A stretch of DNA of 64,000 nucleotides from a bacterium (GTDB taxonomy: Bacteria; Planctomycetota; JAFGQW01), in NCBI GenBank assembly GCA_030426805.1, contig JAUHXU010000003.1, positions 791,488 to 855,487 on the forward strand, read 5' to 3'. The translations under genes and the position numbers were made by a program. The notes below the pieces were generated by a model that was not told where the DNA came from, did no database searches, and worked only from the letters and a program-made list of their open reading frames with translations. Positions 8,083 to 17,064 of this stretch are shown here, piece after piece (the first letter of the stretch is position 1; the number at the start of each line of letters is the position of its first letter).

Positions 8083-9000
8083 ATGAATTACGCCCAGCGG
8101 TTGCACGCAGCGATTCGAGCGAAGAACAGCCCGCTCGTCGTCGGCCTCGACCCGCGCCTGGATCGTGTGCCGACCGAGATCCGCACCGCGGCGCGCGATG
8201 CCCGCGGCGACGACCCCGCGTGGATCACCGATGCGCTGACCACGTTTTGCACGGGCATCATCGACGCGATCGAGCCGTTCGCGCCGGCGGTCAAGCCGAA
8301 CATCGCGTTCTTCGAGCGCTACCACCTGCCCGGCCTCGTCGCGTATGCGAACACGGTCGCCGCAGCGCGCGCACGCGGGCTGCTCGTGATCGGCGACGTC
8401 AAGCGCTCCGACATCGGGTCGACCGCCGAGGCCTACGCGGAAGGCCACCTCGGCGACGCGCTGCCCGAACTGACCGACGGTCGACTGACGGTCGACGCGG
8501 TCACCCTCAACCCGCTGCTCGGCACCGACAGCATCCGACCGTTTCTCGACGCGTGTCGCACCCGCGGCGCCGGGCTCTACATCCTCGTGCGGACGTCGAA
8601 CCCGTCAGCGACCGAGCTCCAATCCCTCGACACCGGGGGACGGACGATCTCCCAGCGAATCGCCGAACTCGTCGAGGCGTGGGGCGCCGAGGCGGGGATC
8701 GCCGACGGCTACTCGCCGGTCGGTGCGGTGGTCGGCGCAACCGCGCCGGCGGAGTTGCGCGCACTCCGAAGCGCGCTCCCGCACGCCTCGCTCCTCGTGC
8801 CCGGCTACGGTGCGCAGGGCGGCACGGCGGACGATGTCGCGCCGGCATTCGACGACGACGGAGTGGGCGCGGTCATCAACGCGTCGCGATCGATCTGCTT
8901 CGCGTTCGAGAAGCGGCCGGACGTCCCGTGGCGCACGGCGGTCGCCGACGCGGCGCGGGCTGCCGCGGAGGAGCTCGATCGGGTCCGGCGTGGCCGCTGA
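8083..9000 (+). CDS. pyrF: Orotidine 5'-phosphate decarboxylase (type 2)
   Basis: 305 residues, ATG 8083 preceded by GGAGG. The catalytic motif DVKRSD (D105, K107, D110) lies in LLVIGDVKRSDIGSTAEAY, and AVKPNIAFFERY and LVPGYGAQGG are the phosphate-binding and adjacent strands. Length and the long insertions match the type 2 family (mycobacterial-like) rather than the ~230-residue type 1. It decarboxylates OMP to UMP, the last step of pyrimidine synthesis. It overlaps the following methyltransferase by 11 nt, so they are co-transcribed; no other pyr gene is nearby. Confidence 0.94.
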   Translation: MNYAQRLHAAIRAKNSPLVVGLDPRLDRVPTEIRTAARDARGDDPAWITDALTTFCTGIIDAIEPFAPAVKPNIAFFERYHLPGLVAYANTVAAARARGLLVIGDVKRSDIGSTAEAYAEGHLGDALPELTDGRLTVDAVTLNPLLGTDSIRPFLDACRTRGAGLYILVRTSNPSATELQSLDTGGRTISQRIAELVEAWGAEAGIADGYSPVGAVVGATAPAELRALRSALPHASLLVPGYGAQGGTADDVAPAFDDDGVGAVINASRSICFAFEKRPDVPWRTAVADAARAAAEELDRVRRGR

Positions 9001-9763
9001 TCGCCCGTCCGCGGCGACCTGGTTCGCCGACAGCTTCGGCGACGACTACCTCGCGCTCTACCGCCACCGCGACGCGCGCGAGGCCGAGCGGGCCGTCGCG
9101 TTCGCGGTCCGCCACCTCGCGCTCGGCCCCGACGACGTCGTGCTCGACCTGTGCTGCGGCGGCGGGCGACACCTCGCGGCGGCGACACGCCACGACGTGC
9201 ACCCGATCGGCCTCGACCTGTCGCCGGTGCTGCTCGCCCACGCCCGCGCGAGCGGCGTCACCGCGCCCCTCGTCCGCGCCGACATGCGGCGCCTCCCGTT
9301 TCGCTCGGCCCACTTCGACGCCGTGCTATCCTTCTTCACCAGTTTCGGTTACTTCAGCGACGACGGGGACGACCTCGCGGTGCTCCGCGAGGCCGCCCGG
9401 CTCCTCCGACCCGGAGGCCGGATGATGCTCGACTTCCTGAACCGCGAACACGTGCTCGCGCACGGGCTCGGCGACACCGTCGACACGATCGACGGGCTGC
9501 GTGTCGAGCAGCGGCGGCGCTACGATCGCGACCGGAACACCGTAGACAAGACGATCACGATCACCGACCCGCGGCAGCCGACGGCGCCCCGGGAATACCT
9601 CGAATCGGTCCGCCTCTACCCGGCGGACGCCTTGCACGCACTCTTCGAACGCGCCGGCCTGCGCGTGACGGAGCGCTTCGGCTCGCTCGAGGGCGAGCCC
9701 TATCAGCGTGAATCGACCCGATGCGTGATCGTCGCCACCGCAGACCACGACACCCGAGAGTGA
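8990..9763 (+). CDS. Class I SAM-dependent methyltransferase
   Basis: 257 residues from GTG 8990, which overlaps the end of pyrF and has GGAGGAG upstream; the longer in-frame ORF runs through pyrF and is not credible. SAM-binding motif I VVLDLCCGGGRHL, the acidic residue ending strand 2 (GLDLSPVLLAHAR), motif II (ADMRRLPFRSAHFDAVLSFF) and RLLRPGGRMMLDF are all present. The substrate is unknown; the sequence resembles generic Methyltransf_11/25 enzymes. Position directly before bshC is suggestive only. Confidence 0.85.
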   Translation: MAADRPSAATWFADSFGDDYLALYRHRDAREAERAVAFAVRHLALGPDDVVLDLCCGGGRHLAAATRHDVHPIGLDLSPVLLAHARASGVTAPLVRADMRRLPFRSAHFDAVLSFFTSFGYFSDDGDDLAVLREAARLLRPGGRMMLDFLNREHVLAHGLGDTVDTIDGLRVEQRRRYDRDRNTVDKTITITDPRQPTAPREYLESVRLYPADALHALFERAGLRVTERFGSLEGEPYQRESTRCVIVATADHDTRE

Positions 9764-9770
9764 CGACAGC

Positions 9771-11402
9771 ATGCCCCTGCATCGGACCGTATCCTACGAC
9801 GCCATCGGCGCGTCGAAGCTGTTCACCGACTACCTCGCCGGCGAGCTGGCCGACCGCTTCGCCGGCGACCCGTTCGACCTCGAGAACCACGTCGCGCTCG
9901 CCCGCGAGCTGAAGAAGCGCGACTACCCGCGCGTCGAACTGCTCGAGCGCCTCGCCGGATACAACCAGGAACTCGGCGCCGGCGAAGCGACGCTGCTGAA
10001 CATCGACCTGATCAAGAAGCCGCACACGTTCGTCGTGTGCACCGGCCAACAGCCGACGATCGGCACCGGGCCGCTCTACACGATCTACAAGGCGATGACG
10101 TGCACGATCCTCGCCCGGCAACTCACCGCGCTCGCGGGCGACCTGACGTTCGTGCCGGTCTTCTGGTGCGCGAGCGAAGACCACGACCTCGAGGAGATGA
10201 ACCACGTCTGGGTGCCGACCGACGGGGAGCCGAAGCGGATTCGCGCGAAGCTGACGAACACCGGTCAACCGGCCGAGACCGTGCGCGTCGACAAGCGCGT
10301 GCGGGCCGCGTTCGACGAACTCGTCGCCGCGATCCCCGACACCGACTTCAAGCGGGACGTCGTCGCGCTGCTCACGCCGGAGTCGCGCGACACGCTCGGC
10401 ACGTGGTTCAACCGCATCCTGCTGCGGCTGTTCACCGATCAGGGGCTGATCACGCTCGAGCCGCGCCTGATCCGCGAATTCGGCGTGCCGGTGCTGCAGC
10501 ACGAACTCGAGACGTGGAACGAGTCGTCGGAGCAGCTCGCCGCCGGCGCGGAGGCGCTCGAGGCACGCGGCTACGACCCGTCGTTCGACGGCGACCCGAA
10601 GGTGCACTGCTTCTACATCGAAGACGGCAAGCGCGGCCGCATCAAGACCTACGCCGACTGCTGCATCCTCGGCGGCGCGATGGTCGAGCGGCGCGAATTG
10701 CCGGTTCACCTCGACGACCACATCGACCGCTTCTCGCCCGACGCGTCGCTGCGGCCGATCGTGCAGAGCTCGATCCTGCCGGTCACGACCTACGTCGCCG
10801 GACCCGGTGAAGTCGCCTACTTCGCGCAACTCGCCGAGATGCACGCCCACTTCGGTGTGCCGATGCCGCTGATCTACCCGCGCGCGAGCGTCACGCTGCT
10901 CGAGGGCTCGGTGATTCGCGCGATGGAGAAGTACGGGCTCGCGCTCGAGTCGCTGTTCGAGGATCCGAAGAAGCACCTCGACGCGGTCGAGCGGCCGTCC
11001 GGTGACGACGCGCTCCCGAAGGCGATCGACGCGCTCCGTGAGGACTTCCGCACCCGGATCGATGCGATGCGCCCGGACGTGGAGGCGCTCGGTGAGGGCA
11101 CGGCGAAGGTCTACAACAAGGTCACCGCGAGGATCGCGAAAGATCTCGACTACGTGCACAAGCGCGTGACCGGGGCGATCGACGAAGCGGCCGGCGTGGG
11201 GGAGCGGCAACTCGAGCGCGTGTTCCACAGCGCGTTTCCGCGGGGCAAGCCGCAGGAGCGCGTGCACAACGTGCTCTACTACCTCGCGAAGTACGGCGTC
11301 GAGATGACGCGCAGCCTCGCGCTCGCGGTGCAGGGGCCGCCGCGCGAGCACGTCGTCTACAGCGTGAATCCGCGCCACCCGCTGCCGGATGACGACGCGT
11401 GA
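9771..11402 (+). CDS. bshC: Bacillithiol biosynthesis cysteine-adding enzyme BshC
   Basis: 543 residues, the normal family size. Diagnostic blocks: CTGQQPTIGTGPLYTIYKAMT (nucleotide-binding-like loop), VPVFWCASEDHDLEEMNH, and a C-terminal coiled coil before QERVHNVLYYLAKYG. BshC adds cysteine to GlcN-malate, the last step of bacillithiol synthesis. The assignment is reinforced because bshB and bshA follow directly with overlapping stop/start codons (GTGA, then ATGA), giving the complete pathway in one operon. It starts 7 nt after the methyltransferase stop. Confidence 0.95.
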   Translation: MPLHRTVSYDAIGASKLFTDYLAGELADRFAGDPFDLENHVALARELKKRDYPRVELLERLAGYNQELGAGEATLLNIDLIKKPHTFVVCTGQQPTIGTGPLYTIYKAMTCTILARQLTALAGDLTFVPVFWCASEDHDLEEMNHVWVPTDGEPKRIRAKLTNTGQPAETVRVDKRVRAAFDELVAAIPDTDFKRDVVALLTPESRDTLGTWFNRILLRLFTDQGLITLEPRLIREFGVPVLQHELETWNESSEQLAAGAEALEARGYDPSFDGDPKVHCFYIEDGKRGRIKTYADCCILGGAMVERRELPVHLDDHIDRFSPDASLRPIVQSSILPVTTYVAGPGEVAYFAQLAEMHAHFGVPMPLIYPRASVTLLEGSVIRAMEKYGLALESLFEDPKKHLDAVERPSGDDALPKAIDALREDFRTRIDAMRPDVEALGEGTAKVYNKVTARIAKDLDYVHKRVTGAIDEAAGVGERQLERVFHSAFPRGKPQERVHNVLYYLAKYGVEMTRSLALAVQGPPREHVVYSVNPRHPLPDDDA

Positions 11403-12112
11403 GTGACGCGGTGGACATCCTCGCGATCGGCGCGCACCCCGACGACGTCGAGATCGCGTGTGGCGGCACGGTGCTGAACGTCACGCGCGCCGGCGGACGC
11501 GTCGCGATCGTCGACTTGACGGCGGGCGAGCTCGGGACGAACGGCACCGTCGACGAGCGCCGCGCGGAGGCCGCGCGCGGGGCCGAGGCACTCGGCGTGA
11601 CCGAGCGGCTGCAGCTCGGCTTGCGAGACGGGGGGCTCCGCGACGACGACGACGCCCGCATCGCGCTCGCGAACGTGATCCGGCGTTTCGCGCCGCGGAT
11701 CCTGCTCGCGCCCTCGGCGGTCGACGACCATCCGGACCACGCGGCCGCGGGGCAGCTCACGATCGCCGCGAACTTCCTCGCCGGGGTCGGCGGCTTCGCA
11801 CCGGATACGGCCGATCGGCGCGGGCGGGCCGGCGCGATCCTGTTCTACATGATGCACCAGTCGTTCACGCCCGACCTGATCGTCGACGTCACCGAACACT
11901 ACGACGCGAAGATCGCGTCGATCGAGTGCTACGCGTCGCAACTCGCGCGACCGGGTGCGCAGCCGACCAACATCGCGTCGGGCGACTTCCTCGAGCGCAT
12001 TCGGGCGCGCAACCGGCGTTACGGCGACCTGATCGGCGCCGCGTACGGTGAACCGTTCGCATCGCACCACCCCCCGGGGCTCGTCGACGTCCGGTCGTTG
12101 AGGACGCGATGA
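11399..12112 (+). CDS. bshB1: N-acetyl-GlcN-malate deacetylase BshB (PIG-L family)
   Basis: 237 residues, GTG start overlapping the bshC stop by 4 nt. The LmbE/PIG-L zinc site is clear: AHPDDVE (His13, Asp16) near the N-terminus and DDHPDHAAAG carrying the third ligand. LYASQ-type C-terminal features (YASQLARPGA) and length match the BshB1 subfamily. It removes the acetyl group from N-acetylglucosaminyl-malate. PIG-L enzymes can also act on mycothiol conjugates, but the neighbours BshC and BshA decide the call. Confidence 0.95.
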   Translation: MSDAVDILAIGAHPDDVEIACGGTVLNVTRAGGRVAIVDLTAGELGTNGTVDERRAEAARGAEALGVTERLQLGLRDGGLRDDDDARIALANVIRRFAPRILLAPSAVDDHPDHAAAGQLTIAANFLAGVGGFAPDTADRRGRAGAILFYMMHQSFTPDLIVDVTEHYDAKIASIECYASQLARPGAQPTNIASGDFLERIRARNRRYGDLIGAAYGEPFASHHPPGLVDVRSLRTR

Positions 12113-13269
12113 GCGAGCCGCGACGCACGCCACGCCGGCGGATCGGCATCGTCTGCTACCCGACGTTCGGAGGCAGCGGCGTCGTCGCGACGGAGCTCGG
12201 GCTCAACCTGATCCGCCGCGGCCACGAGGTGCACTTCGTGTGCTATGCGGTGCCGCTGCGGTTGCGCGAGTATCACCAGAACCTCTACTACCACGTGGTC
12301 GAGGTGCTGCCGTATCCGCTGTTCAAGTACTCGCCGTACGACCTCGCGCTCGCATCCACGCTCGTGGACGTCGTCAAGAAACACGAACTCGACCTCGTGC
12401 ACGTCCACTACGCGGTACCCCACGCGATCAGCGCCCACCTCGCACGCGAGATGGCGGGGGAGAAGCACGCGTTCAAGACCGTCACGACGCTGCACGGCAC
12501 CGACATCACGATCGTCGGCGCCGAGCGCTCCTACCGCGTCGCGACCGAGTTCGGGCTGCGGAAGTCCGACGGAGTCACCGCGGTCAGCGACAGCCTCGCG
12601 GCGACGACCCGACGACTGTTCGGGAACGAGACGCCGATCGAGGTGATCCCCAACAGCGTCAACCTCGAACGCTTCCGGCCGCGCAAGAACCGGCGGGAAG
12701 CCCGGCGACGGCTCGCTCGTCCGGGCGAGAAGATCATCGCGCACGCGTCGAACTTCCGGCCGGTCAAGCGCGTGCATGACGTCGTGAAGGTGTTCCGCAA
12801 GATCCGCGAGAAGGTCCCGGCGCGCCTGATCATGCTCGGCGACGGCCCGGAGATGAGCAAGGTCGTGTCGCTCGTCGATCGCTACGGGCTACGCCAGAGC
12901 GTCACGTTCTTCGGTCCGATCGAGGACATCGAGAACGTGCTGCCCTACGCCGACATGTTTCTGCTGCCGACCGGCAAGCCGGGCGAGAGCTTCGGCCTCG
13001 CGGCACTCGAGAGCATGGCGTGCGGCGTGCCGGTGATCTCCACGCGACTCGGTGGCACGCCGGAAGTCGTCGTGCACGAGGAGACCGGGTTTCTGTGCGA
13101 CGTCGGTGACGTCGAGTGCATGGCGGCGATGGCGGTCAGTGCGCTCACGGATCCGCGGCGGTTGCGGAAACTCGGAAACGCGGCGCGGCGGCGGGCGGAG
13201 CGGCTGTACGACCCCGCCGACATCACCGCGCTTTACGAGAGCTACTACGAGCGGATCCTCGCGTCCTGA
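12109..13269 (+). CDS. bshA: N-acetyl-alpha-D-glucosaminyl L-malate synthase BshA
   Basis: 386 residues, ATG overlapping the bshB stop. A GT4 glycosyltransferase with the BshA-typical N-terminus RIGIVCYPTFGGSGVVATELG, then HVHYAVPHA, TTLHGTDITIVG, VIPNSVNLERF and the E-x7-E region GESFGLAALESMACGVPVI. It couples UDP-GlcNAc to L-malate, the first bacillithiol step. The last 25 nt overlap the end of the convergent MglA-GAF gene. Confidence 0.95.
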   Translation: MSEPRRTPRRRIGIVCYPTFGGSGVVATELGLNLIRRGHEVHFVCYAVPLRLREYHQNLYYHVVEVLPYPLFKYSPYDLALASTLVDVVKKHELDLVHVHYAVPHAISAHLAREMAGEKHAFKTVTTLHGTDITIVGAERSYRVATEFGLRKSDGVTAVSDSLAATTRRLFGNETPIEVIPNSVNLERFRPRKNRREARRRLARPGEKIIAHASNFRPVKRVHDVVKVFRKIREKVPARLIMLGDGPEMSKVVSLVDRYGLRQSVTFFGPIEDIENVLPYADMFLLPTGKPGESFGLAALESMACGVPVISTRLGGTPEVVVHEETGFLCDVGDVECMAAMAVSALTDPRRLRKLGNAARRRAERLYDPADITALYESYYERILAS

Positions 13270-14870
13270 GGCGCGAGCGCGATCGCGAGCTGATACCCGA
13301 GCAGCGTGATCGCATCGAGATCGTCGCGGCGGGACGCGCCGTCGATCGGCGTGTCGAAGTAGACCGCCAGCAACCCGTGCGAGCCGGTGGGCCCGGGGAG
13401 CCCGACGACGAACGCGTCCTGCAGCGCGTCGTTCTTCGCGCGGACCGCTGCGAGGTCGTCGGCGTGGGCGCCGGCACCGAGGTGCAGCGCGTCGACCTCC
13501 TCCTCGTCCAGCGCGGTGCTCAGCGTTTCGGCGAGGCCGCCGGTCGCGATCGGGTCGCGACGCAGGCCCCACACCATCCGGGTCTCGAACGTGTCGCCGT
13601 CGCGGACGAGCACGCTCGCGCCACACGCGTCGAACACCTGGCACACCGACGACAGGACCGCGGTGGAGACGCGGTCGAAGGAGGCACCGGACGCGAGGTC
13701 GCGGGCCGTGTTGATCAGGCAGCGCATCGCGCGGGGGTTCGGGCCCCTCGGCGACCCCGCGGGGGCCGGGGCCGGAACGTCGAGCGGCGCGGCCAGCGGC
13801 GGCGGCGGGGCGGCCGGCTCCGCGACGCGGTCGACCGGGAGCGACACGGCCGGCGCGACCTCGGGGGCCGGTCGGGGCTCGGGTCGGTCCGGCCGGATCG
13901 GGGAGACCGCCTCGGCGGGCTCCTCCGGCGGCATCTCGATCTTCGCGCTCTTCGGCGTCGCCGGGGCGGCCGGCCCGTCGGTGCCGAAGGAACCGAAGAA
14001 GTCCGTGGCCTCGGTGTCCGCCGACTCGCCGCCGGGCGTCGGCGTCTTGCGCATCGGGGCCTTCGGCGCCTCGAGGGACGCGCGAAGCGCCGCGAGCGGG
14101 TCGGCGGGGTCGTCGCCCGCCAGCGGAGCGGTCGTGCCGATCTCGACGTCGGTTGCCGGCGCCGCGATCGGCGTCGCGGGCGGTGCCACGCTCGTCGGGG
14201 CCGTATCGCCGGCCTGCAGCGCCGACAGGCGCGTCTCGACGTCGGCGAGGATCCGATGCTCGTCGGCCTGCTCCGGGCGCAGGTTGTAGGTCTTGATGAC
14301 GCGCGAGATCATCAGCTTCGCGACCGCCTTGAACGCGTCGAAGACCCCGTCGCCCTCGATCGCGACCGTCGAGAAGCTCGGCACCTTTCGGAAGTTCAAC
14401 TTCTCCTCGAGCTCGCGCGGTGCGAGCGCGTTCGGCAGATCCTGCTTGTTGAACTGAAACACGAGCGGGATGTCGTTGACGTTGAGACCGTGGGCTCGGA
14501 GGTTGTCGCCGAGGTTGATCAGGCTCTCGACGTTTTCGACGAGCCGGGCCGGATCGCTGTCGGCGACGAAGACGATGCCGTCCGCGCCGGTCAGCACGTA
14601 GCGACGGGTCATGTTGTATTTGACCTGCCCGGGCACCGTGAAGCCCTGGATCTTGACCTTGAAGCGGCCGACGAGGCCGAGGTCGATCGGCAGGAAGTCG
14701 AAGAACAGCGTCCGGTCCTGGTCGGTGTCGAGCGCGACGAGCTTGGTCTGCTCGGTCGGGTCGATCACCCGGTGCACCTGCTTCAGGCTCGTCGTCTTGC
14801 CGCCGACGCCGGGCCCGTAGTAGACGACCTTCAAGCTGATTGTCTTATCTCTTGGATCCAAGAGACTCAT
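13245..14870 (-). CDS. MglA/Arf-like small GTPase fused to C-terminal GAF-like domain
   Basis: 541 residues, ATG 14870 with GGAGAT five nt upstream. Residues 1-205 are an MglA-type Ras-like GTPase: P-loop GPGVGGKTT (19-27), switch II TVPGQVKYN (PGQ instead of the eukaryotic DxxG, as in MglA) and NKQDLP. Residues about 225-400 are a proline/alanine-rich, probably disordered linker. The last ~150 residues (CLINTARDLASGASFDRVSTAVL to the end) resemble a GAF domain. MglA proteins set cell polarity in Myxococcus; relatives fused or adjacent to GAF/roadblock proteins occur in several phyla. No MglB is next to it. The linker plus GAF suggests a signal-responsive GTPase (inference). Confidence 0.85.
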   Translation of the reverse strand: MSLLDPRDKTISLKVVYYGPGVGGKTTSLKQVHRVIDPTEQTKLVALDTDQDRTLFFDFLPIDLGLVGRFKVKIQGFTVPGQVKYNMTRRYVLTGADGIVFVADSDPARLVENVESLINLGDNLRAHGLNVNDIPLVFQFNKQDLPNALAPRELEEKLNFRKVPSFSTVAIEGDGVFDAFKAVAKLMISRVIKTYNLRPEQADEHRILADVETRLSALQAGDTAPTSVAPPATPIAAPATDVEIGTTAPLAGDDPADPLAALRASLEAPKAPMRKTPTPGGESADTEATDFFGSFGTDGPAAPATPKSAKIEMPPEEPAEAVSPIRPDRPEPRPAPEVAPAVSLPVDRVAEPAAPPPPLAAPLDVPAPAPAGSPRGPNPRAMRCLINTARDLASGASFDRVSTAVLSSVCQVFDACGASVLVRDGDTFETRMVWGLRRDPIATGGLAETLSTALDEEEVDALHLGAGAHADDLAAVRAKNDALQDAFVVGLPGPTGSHGLLAVYFDTPIDGASRRDDLDAITLLGYQLAIALAPQDARIRS

Positions 14871-15555
14871 CGCGATCTCCACGTTCCGGGAACGGCGTCC
14901 CGAGCTCGCACGGACGCCGAGGGTTTCATCGGAAACCGCCGCTGAAAAACTGACCCTCGGAGCGAGATCGTCGGCAACCGAAACGCGCAACCGCAAGGTC
15001 TTGTGGTGAGACGAACGCGACACACAATTGCGATTCGCACCCCGTCATCGCGCGTCGCCGCGCGCTCGCGCGACTGTCGCTCGACGCCTCCGGTGTCACG
15101 TGCGGAAACTTCTTTCGCGTGCGGAAAAACTTCGCGCGTCAGTGCGTGCGCAAACCGAGTCGTGACGAGAGCTTTGCGTCGCGTTGCACGCGCAACCGTT
15201 TTTCGGTGCTCGTGGTCACATGGGTTTTTGATTGCGTGCTCGCACTCGACTCAATATGGTTAGCCCCGCCTGAACGTCGAACCCGACGAGAGGGCGGTTG
15301 GAACACCTCACCCCGCCGGAACGAGTCACTGGGAACCGACTCGTTCGACAGGCTCCGGAGCGCGCGTCTGGCGTCAGGTCGCGTGCGTCTGCGTGTCGAG
15401 TGTGTTCGTTCGTGTCGTCATCGGCTCGCAACGCCGTGTGTCGACGCCCGGGTGGGGCGTCGGACCGGTCGCCGAAGACGGCTCGCGACGACACCGGTGT
15501 GCGGAGGTGCCCGCCAACACCGAAGACCCCAACCGCAGAGAAGGTCCGTACTCGA
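14871..15555 (+). other. 685-nt non-coding region upstream of dnaA, candidate origin DNA
   Basis: No credible gene. On the plus strand TGCGGAAAC (15101-15109), TGCGGAAAA (15120-15128) and TGCGCAAAC (15147-15155) occur within 55 nt. Read on the minus strand they are close to the DnaA box TTWTNCACA with G for A (TTTTCCGCA). T-rich runs follow at 15198-15203 and 15225-15229. A possible dnaA promoter is TTGATT (15228-15233) with CAATAT (15252-15257), 18 nt apart. Nothing here is conclusive; location beside dnaA is the main argument. Confidence 0.4.
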
Positions 15556-17064
15556 ATGCCGCTACGGTCCCGTCTGGAATCCACGTCGCACCGAGCTCGA
15601 CTGTGGGAGGATTTCCTCGCACGGATTCGCAACGCGATCGACAGTCACAACTACGCAGCGTGGTTCCGCGGGCTGCAACTGCACGAGCTGAGCGGCACGC
15701 GGATCACGGTCGCGGTACCGAACCTCTTCGCGCGCGATCTGATCGAGAAGCGCTTTCATGCGCAACTCCTCGACGCGGCGCGCGCCTGCCTCGGGGACGA
15801 CGCCGAGGTCGCGATTCGCTTCCGGCCGCGCACGTCGCAACCCGCGCGGCCGTCCGACGTCGCGGCGCCGAAGCCGCCCGCCGACGACGAATCCGATACC
15901 GACGAGATCGACGTCGCGCCTCCGCCGAGCCCCGTTTCGCCGCTGGCGGCCGTCCCGACCAGCACCGCCGCGAAGACGGCTCCCGCTTCGAGCAAACCCG
16001 CCCCGACGCACGACGACGAGGCGTGCCGGCGGTTCCGCCTCAACGAGGCCTACACGTTCGACGACTTCGTGATCGGACCCAACAACGAGCTGGCGCATGC
16101 GGCCTGCCTGCAAGCCGTCGCACAGCCGGCGCGCTCGTATAATCCGCTCTTCATCTACGGACCGTCCGGTCTCGGGAAGTCGCACCTGCTGCACGCGACC
16201 GTCGCCGCGACGATCGAACGACATCCCGACCTCCGGGTGATGCTCGTCAGTTGCGAGGAGTTCGTGAACCGGTTCGTCGCGGCGCTCGAGTCGAAACGGC
16301 TCACGTCGTTCCGCGAGACGCTGCGCAACGTCGATTGCCTCGTGATCGACGACGTCCACTTCCTCGCGAAGAAGAAGCGGATGCAGGAGGAGTTCTTCCA
16401 CACGTTCAACGCGCTCTACGACCGGCAGAAGCAGATCATCCTGTCGGCCGACTCGCGACCCCACGACATGGCGCACTTCGAGGAGCGCTTGCTCACGCGC
16501 TTTCAGTGGGGGCTCCTCGTCTCCGTCGAGCCGCCGAACCGCCCGACGCGCGAGGCGATCGTGCGTCACAAGGCGCGTGCGCTCGGGGAGACGCTCACCG
16601 ACGACGTCGTCGAGACGATCGCCGGCGCGATCGACCGCAACGTCCGCGAGCTCGAGGGCGCCGTGATCAAGCTGCTCGCGACCGCGACGCTCTTCGGTCG
16701 GACGGTCGACCGTGGGCTCGCCGAGCGGGTCGTCGCGGAACTCGGTCCGTGCCGCCCCGTGCCGGTGACGATTCCCGAGATCGCACGGGTCGTCGCGACC
16801 GAATACGACGTGGATGTCCCCGGCTTGCGCTCCCCGTCCCGCGTGCGCTCTCTCGTCGTCCCCCGTCAGCTCGCGATGTTCCTCGCGAAAGCGATGACGA
16901 ACGCCTCGCTGACCGAGATCGGGCAGTGGTTCGGCCGACGGGACCACTCGACGGTCGTCTATGCGATCGGGCGGGCCGAAGCCCGTCTCGCCGACGAAGA
17001 CGTCGCTTTCCGCCGCGCCCACGACGCGACGCGCCGGGCCTTCGGATACCGCACCGCGGACTGA
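15556..17064 (+). CDS. dnaA: Chromosomal replication initiator protein DnaA
   Basis: 502 residues from ATG 15556, where domain I begins (LWEDFLARIRNAIDSHNYAAWF); upstream in-frame codons look non-coding. Domain II is a Pro/Ala-rich linker (about 95-160). AAA+ domain III has Walker A GPSGLGKSH (about 201-209) and Walker B CLVIDDVHFLAKKK (about 262). Domain IV ends with the DNA-binding signature EIGQWFGRRDHSTVVYAI. DnaA-ATP binds DnaA boxes and opens the origin. It heads the dnaA-dnaN-dciA-gyrB replication cluster. Confidence 0.97.
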   Translation: MPLRSRLESTSHRARLWEDFLARIRNAIDSHNYAAWFRGLQLHELSGTRITVAVPNLFARDLIEKRFHAQLLDAARACLGDDAEVAIRFRPRTSQPARPSDVAAPKPPADDESDTDEIDVAPPPSPVSPLAAVPTSTAAKTAPASSKPAPTHDDEACRRFRLNEAYTFDDFVIGPNNELAHAACLQAVAQPARSYNPLFIYGPSGLGKSHLLHATVAATIERHPDLRVMLVSCEEFVNRFVAALESKRLTSFRETLRNVDCLVIDDVHFLAKKKRMQEEFFHTFNALYDRQKQIILSADSRPHDMAHFEERLLTRFQWGLLVSVEPPNRPTREAIVRHKARALGETLTDDVVETIAGAIDRNVRELEGAVIKLLATATLFGRTVDRGLAERVVAELGPCRPVPVTIPEIARVVATEYDVDVPGLRSPSRVRSLVVPRQLAMFLAKAMTNASLTEIGQWFGRRDHSTVVYAIGRAEARLADEDVAFRRAHDATRRAFGYRTAD

